From the NCBI GenBank assembly GCA_922989275.2, contig OV277863.1, forward strand, positions 48,156,999 through 48,220,998: DNA of 64,000 nt, read 5' to 3'. The notes under the pieces were generated by a model. The model ran no database searches. It had not been told where the DNA came from and saw only the letters and a list, made by a program, of their open reading frames with translations. Below are positions 52,858-63,285 of this stretch, piece after piece (position 1 is the stretch's first letter; each line of letters starts with the position of its first letter). Source of the stretch: Gari tellinella (Eukaryota; Mollusca; Bivalvia; Cardiida; Psammobiidae). A program made the translations under genes and the position numbers.

Positions 52858-53111
52858 ATAAACCTTTTACCCCATATGCTGTTTCAAAATGTGAAGACAG
52901 ATGACCACTTAAAGCAGGTTGGAAGTAAAGCAGAATGTGTCTTAAGACAAATTCTGCTTTACTTTTAACCTGCTTTAAGCTACTATTTGCTAGGATATAG
53001 GAAGAAATATTTTTTTGGGCACATATTACTGACTGTATAATTGAACTATTTTCTTCAGTGTGGGAACAGATTAAATGTTCTAAACGTCGCTTCTATGGGG
53101 GAAAGGGTTAA
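52858..53111. mobile_element. MITE family D copy in transposase intron
   Basis: The left end is decayed (TAAACCTTTTACCCCATAT) and the right end GGGGGAAAGGGTTAA intact. Hairpin arms (GCAGGTTGGAAGTAAAGCAG and complement) lie at about 52912-52979. It ends 37 bp before the next exon. Confidence 0.7.
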
Positions 53112-53148
53112 GATAATTAGATCAATGTGATTATTCTTTATGTTGCAG

Positions 53149-53238
53149 CCAGCCGTACATGAATATTACCGAGGTATGTACAAGCGCAGATTTAGCGACC
53201 CTGTGAGGAACACTACAGGCAAGGAAAATCAGGAGCCG
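53149..53238 (+). CDS. Ginger-like transposase, 90-bp exon
   Basis: Acceptor TTTATGTTGCAG, donor GTATGT. It reads PAVHEYYRGMYKRRFSDPVR then NTTGKENQEP, phase 0 at both ends. Basic segment (KRRFSDP), no known domain. Confidence 0.7.
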
Positions 53239-53856
53239 GTATGTTTGTCATGACTCAATGTTTGAGACAAGCTAATCTCAACCGAATCTAGAAATAAACA
53301 TTTATTTCACTGATTTTGGGGGAGAGGGGCTAAATATTTTTTTTATCTATTCTAGAAGAGGTTGATAACAGTTTGTCTTAAAGATCGATGAGAAACAGCT
53401 TCTCTTTCTCACATGAACAATGCTGTCTAGTTAAATATCAATATACAATAGAGGATCTTTCTAAAGTGATCATTATTTTTCATTTTTAATAAAGGAGTTG
53501 ACTAAATTAATATGACGGGAACCTATGCGAGAGTCATATTCATTTTAGTCAACGAGTTTATTAAAAATAAAAAATAATTAGCAACGATGTGAGATTCTAT
53601 TTATCACATAACAGTTTAAGCACCTATTAAATTGATTGAAGCCGTATTTTGTAGACCCACCGCTATATATGTTTTCCGCTAAAACGTTTCTTTGATTACG
53701 TTAACGTCATTACAAAAGACGTCAATTGGCGTCCCGTTACATGCAGCGCTTGTGATCGAACAGGTTGGACAGGAACCAAAACAAGGATATTCCACTTGTG
53801 TATCACGATATTTATATAATTTCTTTATGTCACTATGAGACCGCAAGTTATGTGAT
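53239..53856. other. Intron sequence with a foldback
   Basis: ATTATTTTTCATTTTTAATAA and its complement (about 53470-53580) form a loose foldback around TATGACGGGAACC. Otherwise AT-rich. Confidence 0.45.
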
Positions 53857-55998
53857 ACAAGAGGGCCATGGCCCTTAATTCGCTCACCTGAGGTCATTGT
53901 GCCTTAGCTTAATAGGCAAGACAACATTTTAATATAGCTGTAAATGGAATTATCTTCCAGACAAAAAAAACCATGACAAATTGGAATAACTTAAACAAGA
54001 AATATCTTTAAAAAAGATATTCGGCGGAATGAGTGGTTGAACTAAGGCTATATAGATGGGTGTGCAAAATTGAATTAAATTGAGGTTTTCAAAGAATATA
54101 TATCTTGGATTGAAAAGCAAAAAATACAAGTATTCAATTGAAACAGTAACTTTTATTTAAAATGCAAAACTATCATGTACAAAAATGCAAAACAAAACAA
54201 TAATTTAACTCATATCCTAGCTACTGGTAGGAGATCCTCACATTAATCTATTGTTCCATTCATAGAGTTTCTTGAAACAAACTTGTACAGATACAACAAT
54301 CTACTGTACTTCACTCTTGTAAATAATGATGAAACAACACAATTGTGTTTAACTCACTTGAGGCTATTTATATATAAAATATTGCTTTTAATGTATGGCA
54401 AATGTGTACAAATAGTTAACAATTAAAACACCTAGCTTCCTCTGTATATCTATAAATAGATTTCAGATCATATATTAAAATAGAAGCATAATTTTGTCAA
54501 CAGTGGAACAGTGTAGTAAATAGCCAGCCTGTATCTCTAAATTTTACACCCACAGTCCACATCATGTAAAACTGTAATGGGACATAAACCAGCCTACAGG
54601 ACTCCAGATAAGAGTGAGTACTCTAAACAAATCACATTTTTTCACCTCTTTTAGCACCAAACCCTATGGTATTACCACTCATTTTGATTGTCTTGAAGAG
54701 ACAATTCATATGTATAGTGACACCACAGGGTTTAATGCACAAATAAAGATTTTAAGTTTTGAAACAATTCCCTTATCTGGAGCCCTGGCTACTATCCAAT
54801 TAGACTATTCAGTTTCAACAGGTGCTCTTAATTCTAAATTTCTGATCAAATATTATTGGTTGAAATGTGTGGCCAAATATAAAGTGTGTCTAAATAGAAA
54901 ACAGTCAGCTCCGCCGAAAAAATATTGTTGGCAGAGTTATGGCCCTTATCCATGACACTTCTTCTTATCAAGCTACATGTATTTCCACATGATTATTTAT
55001 TGCGCACTCTGCTTTACTTTCAACCTGCTTTAAGTTATCATCTACTAAGATATAGATACTATTTCTTATATCTTACATGTTTATGACTATATAAAGTGGA
55101 ATTATTTTCTTTTATCTCAAAGACAAGAAAATATGACACTGGGAAATATCTAAAAAATGACATTGACCTTTGTAGGACATGACCCAAGTTATAAAGTTTC
55201 TAACTTTAACAAAGTTATGGCTAAGATTAAAGTTGTGGACTGACAGACAAACAAATGGACAAACAGACAAAAAAGCAGACAGACAAAAACAATATGCCCC
55301 CAACTGCAGGGCATAAAATATAGCAGACACCACCATATGCAACCTCATCAGCTGACCAGCTGACCTGAGTTCAGTTATGTAACTCTGCCAGTAGGAAATT
55401 TGGCTAGGGTCTAACTCTTATAATGCTGAATTGCTGTCTGCTATACATATTTTGAATGTGAATTATGACCTAGATATTTAACCGACCAGAACCATTTGAA
55501 CAAACTAGGTAAAGGACATTTAGAAGTGTCACCATGCCAAATATCAAAGCTCTGGCCATATCAGTTTCAGTGGAGAAGACGTTTGAAATTTTCACTATAT
55601 AACTCTATGTAAAACTGTGACCCCCGGAGCGGGGCCAATTTTGACCCCAGGGGCATAATTTGAACAAACTTGATAGAGGACCTGTAGATAATGTTATGTG
55701 CCAAATATCTAAGCTCTGGCCCTTGTAGTTTCAGACAAGAAGATTTTTTAAGATTTCCTTATTTTTTCACTTTGGTTGCCATAGCAACCAGAGTTCTATA
55801 TTGTTTTCAATTATTTGAACAAATTTGAAAGAGCTTGACCCAAGGAACATTCCTGTAAAGTTTGGTTGAAATCTGTTCAGCCGTTTAGGAGAAGATGTCA
55901 TTTGAAGCAATTGTTAACGACGACGGACGACGCACGACGACGGACACAGGGCCATCCCAATAGCTCACCTTGAGCCTTTGGCTCAGGTGAGCTAAAAA
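53857..55998. mobile_element. Tandem-core (pearl/Helentron-like) element P4b in transposase intron
   Basis: It starts ACAAGAGGGCCATGGCCC like P4a and ends AGCTCACCTTGAGCCTTTGGC-CAGGTGAGC region with TAAAA. The parts 53857-54000 and 54900-55990 match P4a in order. 54000-54900 is an extra insertion block containing the repeat shared with 2740-3180 and MITE L3. ORFs at 54614-54955 and 55112-55348 are not genes. Confidence 0.65.
54598..54790. mobile_element. MITE family L, copy 3
   Basis: Ends GGACTCCAGATAAGAGTG and CCCTTATCTGGAGCCCT with an inner imperfect palindrome ACTCATTTTGATTGTCTTGA. The clearest copy of the family. Confidence 0.6.
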
Positions 55999-56240
55999 AC
56001 AAATTTCACCATCGCAAAGCGTTTCATTTCTTGATGCACGAATCATCGAATCAAGTCAACGTCACATGTAACAGCGCGTGCGTTTTATAAAAAAATTATA
56101 TTGAGAGTTACTTTATTTGTGTACATTATGTGTGTTATTGACATTCTAAGCTTACACTAAAATCGACAGTACACATCAACTAGAATGTATTGGTATTGTT
56201 GGTTTTTGATATTAAAGTATAAGTCCTTTATAAATTTCAG

Positions 56241-56546
56241 CCTCTCAAAAAATCAGTCACACTGATACAGAGGACAAATCTACACAGAGAAATGTACCCG
56301 TTAGAGCAGATTTCATCAAATTTGCAAGACGAGGTTGTGTTCTACCCAAATGTACAAGAGGCCGTCTACTACAGACTTAATCCGACTCTCTCTGCGGGAA
56401 CAGCTTTCCTGCAGACGGGTTTTTACAGACCAGGCGTTTGTACGGAAGTTATTAAAAAGCCGTCTGGTACAACGTACAGAATCAGAGACAGCAGTACGAA
56501 TGTGTGTCATATAGTTAATAGATATCAGTTAAAACAGTCGTTTTAA
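56241..56546 (+). CDS. Ginger-like transposase, last exon with integrase C-terminal module
   Basis: Acceptor TTATAAATTTCAG, stop TAA at 56544-56546. It reads PLKKSVTLIQRTNLHREMYP, later SAGTAFLQTGFYRPGVCTEV and TTYRIRDSSTNVCHIVNRYQ. The last part looks like the small beta-barrel (GPY/F-type) module that follows the core in Gypsy and Ginger integrases, where 'G.V..V....YRIR......H.NR..L' recurs. With the exon at 45638 as the first, the ten exons would encode about 542 residues without a stop. No OTU or Ulp1 protease domain of the sort reported for Ginger1 is seen. An AATAAA at about 56887 may be the poly(A) signal. Confidence 0.8.
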   Translation, partial: PLKKSVTLIQRTNLHREMYPLEQISSNLQDEVVFYPNVQEAVYYRLNPTLSAGTAFLQTGFYRPGVCTEVIKKPSGTTYRIRDSSTNVCHIVNRYQLKQSF

Positions 56547-56581
56547 CAAACTCATTCTTACTACAAAATGATATTTAACTA

Positions 56582-56774
56582 CGGTCGAACTGCGATATCT
56601 CGAAATCTGTTAAGTCGAAGATACCCGTAATTCAAAGTTAAAACGTGACTTAGCCACGTTTTAACTTTGAAATACGGATAATTTCGACATAACCTAGCAT
56701 GAAATAATGAAGTTCCTGTGTCGACATATCAGATAGTTCGAGTTAAGCGAGTTTGAGATATCGGAGTTTGACTG
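56582..56774. mobile_element. pogo/Tigger-type MITE, family E, copy 3
   Basis: 193 bp, same length as E1, flanked by TA, ends CGGTCGAACTGCGATATC / GATATCGGAGTTTGACTG. It lies in the 3' untranslated part of the transposon, 35 bp after the stop codon. Confidence 0.8.
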
Positions 56775-57296
56775 TAGTTCAATCCTATTCTTTCCCATTT
56801 AAACTTTTGTGGTTAACATGAGTTAGTTAAACCGACTGTTTTAGTCTTAGCGTGATTCGGTTGTGTTCATTCATAGATAATTTGTAATAAATAATCATAA
56901 TTGTCAGACTTTGGCCGGTTTCTACATTTGTTGGCAGTGCGTTGTGTTTGGTTTCATTTTCAAACTGCCAATGTACACACATGAAACGTGTTAATATTGT
57001 TTTCATACATTTCTACTTATTTGATAAAATATCGTCATATTAAAATGTGCTTCTCGTGTACATTGTCGTTATGTTGTTTATCACTGAAGTGTTAATTTGT
57101 TTCACATCGGCTCGCGATTTTCGAATTGGCATCCTGATTTATCGCGGAAGCCCGTTCGGAAATCGGAGCTCACAAGTTCGAGTTGGTAGAAGAGTGTACA
57201 TCACAAGATAAAAAACCCGACCATTTTAGCTCCGAATTTATTGAACACAATCCATATTTTCGCATATTGACACCTTGAACAATACCAATACAGTTT
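56775..57296. other. 3' region of the Ginger-like element
   Basis: AT-rich and non-coding. A short inverted pair (CGGAGCTCAC... / TTTAGCTCCGAATT) lies near 57160-57240. Confidence 0.4.
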
Positions 57297-57414
57297 TTTC
57301 AAAACGGCCCACGATTTGGGATTAGCCCAAGATTTTTGGCCCTCGATTTGGGATCGGTCCACGATTTTCGAAACGGCCCTCGATCTGGGACCGACCCACG
57401 ATTTGAGTCTTACA
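57297..57414 (-). repeat. Right terminal inverted repeat of the Ginger-like element
   Basis: The reverse complement starts TGTAAGACTCAAATCGTGGG and continues with (A/G)ATCG(A/T)GG(G/A)(C/T)CG-type units at ~20-bp spacing, matching 39981-40090. It is followed by TATA at 57415-57418. Confidence 0.8.
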
Positions 57415-58099
57415 TATATTTTTATTTTTTTTAAAAAACACCAAACTAATCATAAATAACATATTTAACTTTTCTGATGGAGTTTTTTTTAATATAAAAT
57501 CATATACATATATGAAAATATATGAATTATTTTACTTTGCAGAGCCCTGGGCCATATATAAAACCCCTTTAAAATATAAACTCAAATTGTTGATTTAATT
57601 GATAAGTCCCATTACCAAAATTACCTTAAACTTTATTGATTGTTAACAAATATACGTATACCAAACCGGCAAAGGAGTGACGTTTATAATTATAACATAT
57701 TGAATTAATAATGTTTTGAATGTGTTTTATGCATATCAAATGTGTCAATGAAATGTGTTGTCTGCATGTTGAATGTGTCAATAGTTGATTAACTAGCAGA
57801 TCATATCTGCAAAGAAGGTACTTTATGACAGATTTAGATAAAACTTCACTTAGATTCCTGCTTAATCTTATTTTAAAATTAATTTTTTAAAACACTTAAA
57901 TAACTTTTAAGTTGCTTTTTAAACAATTAAGTGGAGAATAGCTTCTATTACACATATGCGCCGCAAAAATGACCGACATTCACAAAAACATTTTTCGAAA
58001 AATGAAAAAAAAAGTTAAGGAGCGGAGGGAAAAACTAGGGTCGGTCAGGTTACCGGAAACAGATGTATATCTTTTATTTTGCCTAAATACAGAAAAATT
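57415..58099. other. AT-rich region with a small basic ORF
   Basis: The ATG at 57969 opens MTDIHKNIFRKMKKKVKERR then EKLGSVRLPET before running into the local repeat. It might be an exon or a retroelement remnant. It is not recognised and no splice pattern supports it. Confidence 0.3.
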
Positions 58100-59080
58100 G
58101 GAGTATAATTGGTATGAAAGACACTATGTATCTGTACATCATTACTTTATCTCCGTAAAATTACATTATTTAGAACTACATCGGTATAAAAGACACTGTA
58201 CGTATCTCTACATCGTTACTTAATCTCGAAAATATATCAAAGAAGCATGTCTGTGTCTGTTGACGGAATTGATTGCAAAGAAGTTAGTACAAAGACACGT
58301 CGTATCTGTAAGAATACAATGCAGAACAAACATTTTAACAGACACACACAGTAGAAGAGCTATATTTGATAGATTGCAAGTTGCACCATTGTCATATCAC
58401 TCATCGCAGTTGGCGCTGGCAAACATTTCCAAGATCTGTGAGATGGACTTTATACTCCAGAACTTCGAAGAATGGGAACATCAGATAGTCGAAAGAATTG
58501 AATGTGTGAATTCCTGGTATTTAAAATGCTACTTCTCAAACGCATCTTTCTATAACTGACACACTCCTCAACATCAAATTGTACAAACATTCAATAAGCA
58601 GGCGGATTCTTTCAAGCAACGCCAGAAAGAAATTGTGGAATCAACTGAACAGCTTGAATGCCAGAAGGCCCAGAACTATATAGTAACTTATTAAATGCTC
58701 GATTCTATTTCCAATTGTGATGTATATGTTTTTAATAAAAGTTTTAACAGACACACGAAATAGAAGAGCTACATCGATAGATTGCAAGTTGCACCATTAT
58801 CATATCACTCATCGCAGTTGGCGCTGGTAAACATTTCCAAGATATGTGAGATGGACTTTATACTCCAGAACTTCAAAGAATGCGAACATCAGATAGTCGA
58901 AAGAATTGAATGTGTGAGTTCTAGTTATTTGAAAATGCTACACCTCAAACACATCGTTCTATAACTGACATACTCCTCATCATCAAATTGTACAAACATT
59001 CAAAAAGCAGGCGGCTTCTTTCAAGCAACGCCAGAAAGAATTTGTGGAATCAACTTAACAGCTTGAAAGCCGGAACTATA
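58100..59080 (+). repeat. Local repeat family M, copies 1 and 2
   Basis: Copy 1 (58100-58690) and a shorter copy 2 (58740-59075) share CATATCACTCATCGCAGTTG, CGAACATCAGATAGTCGAAA-like and ACATTCAATAAGCAGGCGG-like blocks. In one frame the unit reads ISKICEMDFILQNFEEWEHQ then IVERIECVNS, and later KEIVESTEQL, so it may descend from coding sequence. No intact gene is supported. Confidence 0.6.
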
Positions 59081-59085
59081 TTATA

Positions 59086-60103
59086 CTCAGCCAAAAAAGA
59101 AAGTACCCATCGTATATTTTTTATCTGGATTGAAGAACAATTCCTTAGTGACATTCTGTGAAAAATTGAAGTCGACGCGATATTTTTTTTATTGTGGAAT
59201 ATTATGCCAAATGACATTGGGTCGTTTTAAAAAATGACACGTTCTTTGATAAGACTTGGTTCACCAAAAAGAAAGGTTTTATTTCATTTTGAATGTGGTA
59301 TAAGCACCCGAAATGGTCTTGAATTTGGAGTCTTTATATTTTGTCCAATGCATGTCATGAATCGGCGGCACACGTGTAGACGTAACGCTGTAATAACGGC
59401 GTGGGCAAATTGTTCCATTCAACTTGTAACGTTGTTGCCAAGTCATTTACCGTGTTGATTGCGTGATTTGTTCAAACACGACGTCCTAGTTCGCTCCACA
59501 TGTGTTCTTTAGGATTTAAATCGGGACAATTCGCAGGCCAGTCTAATATACTCAGCCTAAAAAGAAGTTACCCATGCACTCGTACATTTACTTCACATTT
59601 AGTACATTTTCAAGCTCGATAATTTTTAAAGTACTTTATCAACTCCAGTTTTGTTTGAGGTTTTAAAGGCTCTTACACTCACCAATGTATTCCAGTAAAA
59701 CATTCAGATTAAACGACACATGCAACGAAAATGAAACACTTAAAGTTTGTTCTTATTTCAATTCAAAGGGAGGTAATTTGATATTATAAGACTTTCTAGT
59801 CTCAATAACGCCGTGAGTATTGTAATGAATGAAAGTCATGTGATTTTATTTTCTTTAAGAAAAGGTTCTAGCTGATGAATATGAGTACATTTGTTTCTCT
59901 TCTGTTGAAAAGACATTCTTAGCAAAAATGCTGTTTTCAGAAAAAAGAGTTATGGACCTTTTATTTCCAATACAATGTGCCAGTTATTTAGCCACAATGA
60001 TTTCATCTGCTACTTTCTATAAAATAGACTTTAAATAAAGTTTATGTATAAAACGCTGATTATTTAGAATACAAAAATGGGTTCTTTCTTTTTTTGGCTG
60101 AGT
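59086..60103 (-). mobile_element. Tc1/mariner-type element, degraded, with internal TIR
   Basis: Left end ACTCAGCCAAAAAAGAAAGT and right end CTTTTTTTGGCTGAGT are flanked by TATA/TATA-like sites. A second copy of the left end occurs inside at 59551 (CTCAGCCTAAAAAGAAG), so this is probably a truncated element abutting a full MITE-like copy (59551-60103). Confidence 0.6.
59340..59547 (-). pseudogene. Tc1/mariner transposase C-terminal fragment
   Basis: The minus strand reads DWPANCPDLNPKEHMWSELG then RRV, a stop, and further on LQVEWNNLPTPLLQRYV. WPA.SPDLNP.EH.W followed by L..EWN..P is diagnostic of Tc1-like transposases and includes the last catalytic acid. In-frame stops and the missing N-terminal part show it is dead. 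The plus-strand ORF 59234-59458 is its shadow. Confidence 0.75.
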
Positions 60104-60205
60104 ATACATGTAGTTGCTAAATGCTCGATTCTATTTCCAATTTTAATGTATTTGTTTTTGTTTAAACAAAATAACTTATTGTCTTTCTTTTAAAATGATT
60201 ACAGA

Positions 60206-60480
60206 TGTCTGACTTAGTTGACGTACACGTAAGTGAACGAGAAATGTCTGGTTTTAACCAAGATCTCCGTCCCTTATTTCAACCGGTATCTTCCGTCGCC
60301 TATTGTGGAGAAAGAAGTTTTCAATCTATCAACACGTTCTTCAAACACTAGAAAAACGTTCACCACCCTCATGTTTTCCAGTACGTGTGTGAACATTGCT
60401 CTTACACGAACATGGGGAAGAACCAGTTATCACGCCACATTAAGTTTGTACACAAGAAAACAGACTCAGAGTTGAATACA
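60206..60480 (+). pseudogene. C2H2 zinc-finger remnant
   Basis: After TGATTACAG, an ATG at 60206 opens MSDLVDVHVSEREMSGFNQD. Then comes a decayed finger (YCGERSFQSINTFFKH, first Cys lost, followed by an in-frame TAG) and an intact one, YVCEHCSYTNMGKNQLSRHI..VH (CX2CX12HX4H). It ends at a donor-like ACAG/GTACTA. The internal stop makes it a pseudogene or a misread exon pair. The 80-aa ORF 60233-60475 is in another frame. Confidence 0.45.
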
Positions 60481-60481
60481 G

Positions 60482-60724
60482 GTACTAACTACCAATAACT
60501 TTTACATTAATCCTAAGGATCGCCAACCCTACAGGGTAGAAAGTGTGAAGGACAGAATGAAAAGAGAGGCGCGGCAGATCAGAGAGACAGTGGCTCAGAA
60601 GACATTGGAGCAGTCTTATCTGTTGTTTACAGAAGAAGTGGATTGCGGCCGCGACGAAATTATTACTTTAAAAGAAGGAAAAAAGATTAAGAGTGTCAAT
60701 AAGAGATGGTTACCACTGTTTTAA
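60482..60724 (+). pseudogene. Unidentified coding remnant
   Basis: An open frame reading NFYINPKDRQPYRVESVKDR, QIRETVAQKTLEQSYLLFTE and IKSVNKRWLPLF, stop at 60722-60724. The composition is protein-like, but the frame is not continuous with the zinc finger upstream and no start is obvious. It is not recognised. Confidence 0.35.
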
Positions 60725-61114
60725 ACATTTTGCCCCTGTTTGTATTACATGCAAACATTATAGACTAAGATCAAAAGGCTCATTTCGATGCCATCTGATC
60801 AGAGTCAATAATGTTTGTCATTTCCAAACTTTTTGATGTTTTAATAATTAAGTCATAATTGTTTTTAAAAGAAAACTATTTGAAGATTAGGGGTTTTATA
60901 GATTTTGCTCAGGGGTTAAACGTTAGAACAGGTATAATCGGAATGATGTTATCATACTTAAATAATTTATTTAATCTATTCTAATTTTAGTCATCTTATC
61001 TAAAATCCTTTCAATACACTTCTACAGTTTAAACAAATGTGTTTAATGTGCATTTGTTTAGATGGGGGTATTGTAATGGGGAAAAGGGAGGTATTTTCAA
61101 AGTTTAGTACAATT
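60725..61114. other. AT-rich region with half-core
   Basis: TCATTTCGATGCCATCTGAT and GAGTCAATAATGTTTG (60780-60817) are a decayed hairpin arm. Confidence 0.35.
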
Positions 61115-61146
61115 TGAATGTGTGTTAAATGCTACATCTCAAACGC

Positions 61147-62060
61147 ATTGTTCTAAAAAAGATATGCTCCTCAATATTTTTTAAATTGTTCAAACATTCA
61201 ATAAGCAGGCCACGTTGAAGCAAACAGAAAGAAATCGTCGAATCAACTGAACAGCTTGTACCTGGCTTCAGTCAGTATGCAGAACAAATCTACTTCAAAT
61301 ATGAGCAGTTGTAGCTGAACTTTGACCAATTGCAAAGACAACTCGTTGGTTTAACTGGGAAAGAACCTGATAACAACTGTGCTGCATCCTTTGAGTGTTG
61401 ACACAAATGTTGAAAACCGAACAGAACATTGAAATAACAAGAGTCGTAAATGGCCCTAAATCACCCACCTGGAACCATTGTTTAAATAATTTGGAATCTA
61501 AGAAATTATGACGATATGCTTATGCCAATAGCTGAGTAGATGTTGCTGTGTTCAAAATATCTAAGCTCAGGGTAATTGTGGTGTATTACAAGAAGATCCA
61601 TTTAAGGCATTGTTCTATAAAAGATATGCTCCTCAATATTATTCAAATTGTTCAAACATTCAATAAGCAGGCCACGTTGAAGCAACAACTGAAAGAAATT
61701 GTCGAATCAACTGAACAGCTTTTACCTGGCTTCAGTCAGTATGCAGAACAAATCTACTTCAAATATGAGCAGTTGTAGCTGGACTTTGACCATTTGCAAA
61801 GACAACTCGCTGGTTTAACTGGGATAGAACCTGATAACAACTTTGAATTTTGTTCTGTGTTGCATCCTTTGAGCGTTGACACAAATGTTGAAAACCGAAC
61901 AGAACATTGACCCACCTGGAACCATTGTTTAAATATTTTAGAAAAATTAGAATTTATGACGATATGCTTATGCCAATAGCTGAGTAGATGTTGCTGTGTT
62001 CAAAATATCTAAGCTCAGGGTAATATTGGTGTATTACAAGAAGATCCGTTTAAGTTTTCA
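61147..62060. repeat. Tandem duplication, two ~455-bp units
   Basis: Unit 1 (about 61147-61605) and unit 2 (about 61606-62060) each contain the M-family 3' part (GCATTGTTCTA, AAGATATGCTCCTCAATATT, ACATTCAATAAGCAGGCCAC, GGCTTCAGTCAGTATGCAGA), then GTTGACACAAATGTTGAAAA and GACGATATGCTTATGCCAAT. Unit 2 keeps a longer coding-like stretch (61548-61778). Confidence 0.75.
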
Positions 62061-62345
62061 TTGAAAAAAACTATTTTAGTTCCCGTGACCTAGATATGCA
62101 ACAGACGGAAACCACTTGAACAATACTGGTACAGTACCTCTAGAAGTGTCACCATGCCCAGTATTCATACAATCTGGTCAAGTTTAAGAAATAATGGATA
62201 AAAATCGTGGCCTCTAGAGTGGAAAAACAAGTCGTTGACGATGTACGACGTACATTCAAGAATCACAAAAGCTCATCCTGAGCTTTGCTCAAGTGAGCTA
62301 AATACAGCTGCAAAGGCTGCTTTTCCCTAAAGCAACCAACTTTAC
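62061..62345. repeat. Tandem-core element end, related to 39590-39890
   Basis: It matches 39590-39890 in the same orientation and ends in the hairpin AGCTCATCCTGAGCTTTGCTC followed by AAGTGAGCTAAA (arms of about ten bases). Confidence 0.6.
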
Positions 62346-62379
62346 AGTAGCATTAGTGTATTTACATTATTTATCAGAC

Positions 62380-62870
62380 CCCAATTGGTATAAAATATAC
62401 TATGTATCTGTACATCATTACTCTATCTTCGTAAAATTGCATTATTTATCAGAACTCGATTAGTTTAAAAGACACTGTACCCATCTCTACAAAATTACTA
62501 CATCTCCATCATTTACCAAAGATGCGTGTCTGTTGAAAGAATTGATTACAAACGTGTTGGTACAAAGAAGCGTCGTATCTGAAAGAAGACAATGCAGAGC
62601 AAGCATTTTAACAGACACACAAAGTCGAAGAGCTGCATCAATAGATTGTGAGTGGCACCATTGTCATACTACTCATTGCAGTTGGCGCTGGCAAACATTT
62701 CCAAGATATGTGAGATGGATTCTATACTCCAGAACTTCGAAGAATGCGAACATCAGATAGTCGAAAAGAATTGAATGTGTGAATTCCTGGTTATTTGAAA
62801 ATGCTACATCTCAAACGCATCATTCTATACCTGACACACTCCTCAACATTAATCAATAACTGACTGTAAA
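62380..62870 (+). repeat. Local repeat family M, copy
   Basis: It matches 58100-58580 block for block, with base changes that break the frame (ORF 62533-62760 reads a different frame from copy 1). Confidence 0.6.
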
Positions 62871-62874
62871 ACCA

Positions 62875-63285
62875 GTTAACAGGCATGGTCGCCATTTTTG
62901 GTTAGTAGTTCGTTAGTTCCCTGTATGGGCGTTTTGATGCGAGTGTGACTTTGTTCTGTGTATATGGCGTTCGCTGCTGATTAGACTTATAACCAACCTA
63001 GCAGCGTTATCTTAATGTAGTTTTGCCAAATCGGACGTTATAGATTCTGACACAGAACCCTTATATAAAATGCCACCAATACACACAACCTCAGCCGTGA
63101 TAAATAAACTTAGTGAATCAGATCTATCAAAGCTCTGTGACCGTATTTCTGCCAAACTCAAGTCGAGGTTCATCTCAAAATTAAAGATGAATTGAAATCC
63201 GTGGTGGCTTCGGAAGTAAAAGCTGAAACTAAAATCATCAATGCTGAAATCTCAAGGAGCAGACTAACCAACTCCAACGTGAAAA
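62875..63285 (+). pseudogene. Possible LINE 5' end with ORF1 start
   Basis: CCATTTTTGGTTAGTAGTTC leads to an ATG at 63070 opening MPPIHTTSAVINKLSESDLS then KLCDRISAKLKS, which continues after a frame change as IKDELKSVVASEVKAETKI. A 5' leader plus a coiled-coil ORF1 start suggests a 5' fragment of a non-LTR retrotransposon. It is interrupted by family M at 63285. The family is uncertain. Confidence 0.35.

Larger units (their letters stand above)
39981..57414 (+). mobile_element. Ginger-like DNA transposon, 17.4 kb, with intron-containing integrase gene
   Basis: Seen: inverted terminal repeats of about 115 bp starting TGTARGACTCAAATCG at 39981 and ending at the complement at 57414. Both are flanked by TATA. 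Between them lies a spliced gene on the plus strand encoding a Gypsy-type integrase with HHCC, D, D35E and a C-terminal module, entirely inside the repeats. Known: Ginger elements are cut-and-paste transposons whose transposase resembles Gypsy integrase and whose ends resemble LTR ends (TGT...ACA). Described Ginger1 elements use CCGG/CCGT-type target sites, so TATA and the many introns would be unusual. Inferred: a member of this superfamily, inflated by nested insertions (the Ty3 element at 40633-45372, P2, P4b and several MITEs). The TATA duplication is weak evidence because the left flank is a short (TA)n run. A host gene flanked by unrelated inverted repeats cannot be fully excluded. Confidence 0.65.

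Noticed and set aside
45638..56546. Host gene of the GIN1/KRBA2 type unrelated to the inverted repeats
   Set aside because: Not fully excluded, but the matched terminal repeats with TGT/ACA tips and flanking TATA enclose the whole gene, favouring a transposon.
39981..57414. Polinton/Maverick element
   Set aside because: Size would fit, but termini start TGTA rather than AG, flanks suggest 4 rather than 6 bp, and no polymerase B, ATPase, protease or capsid genes are seen.
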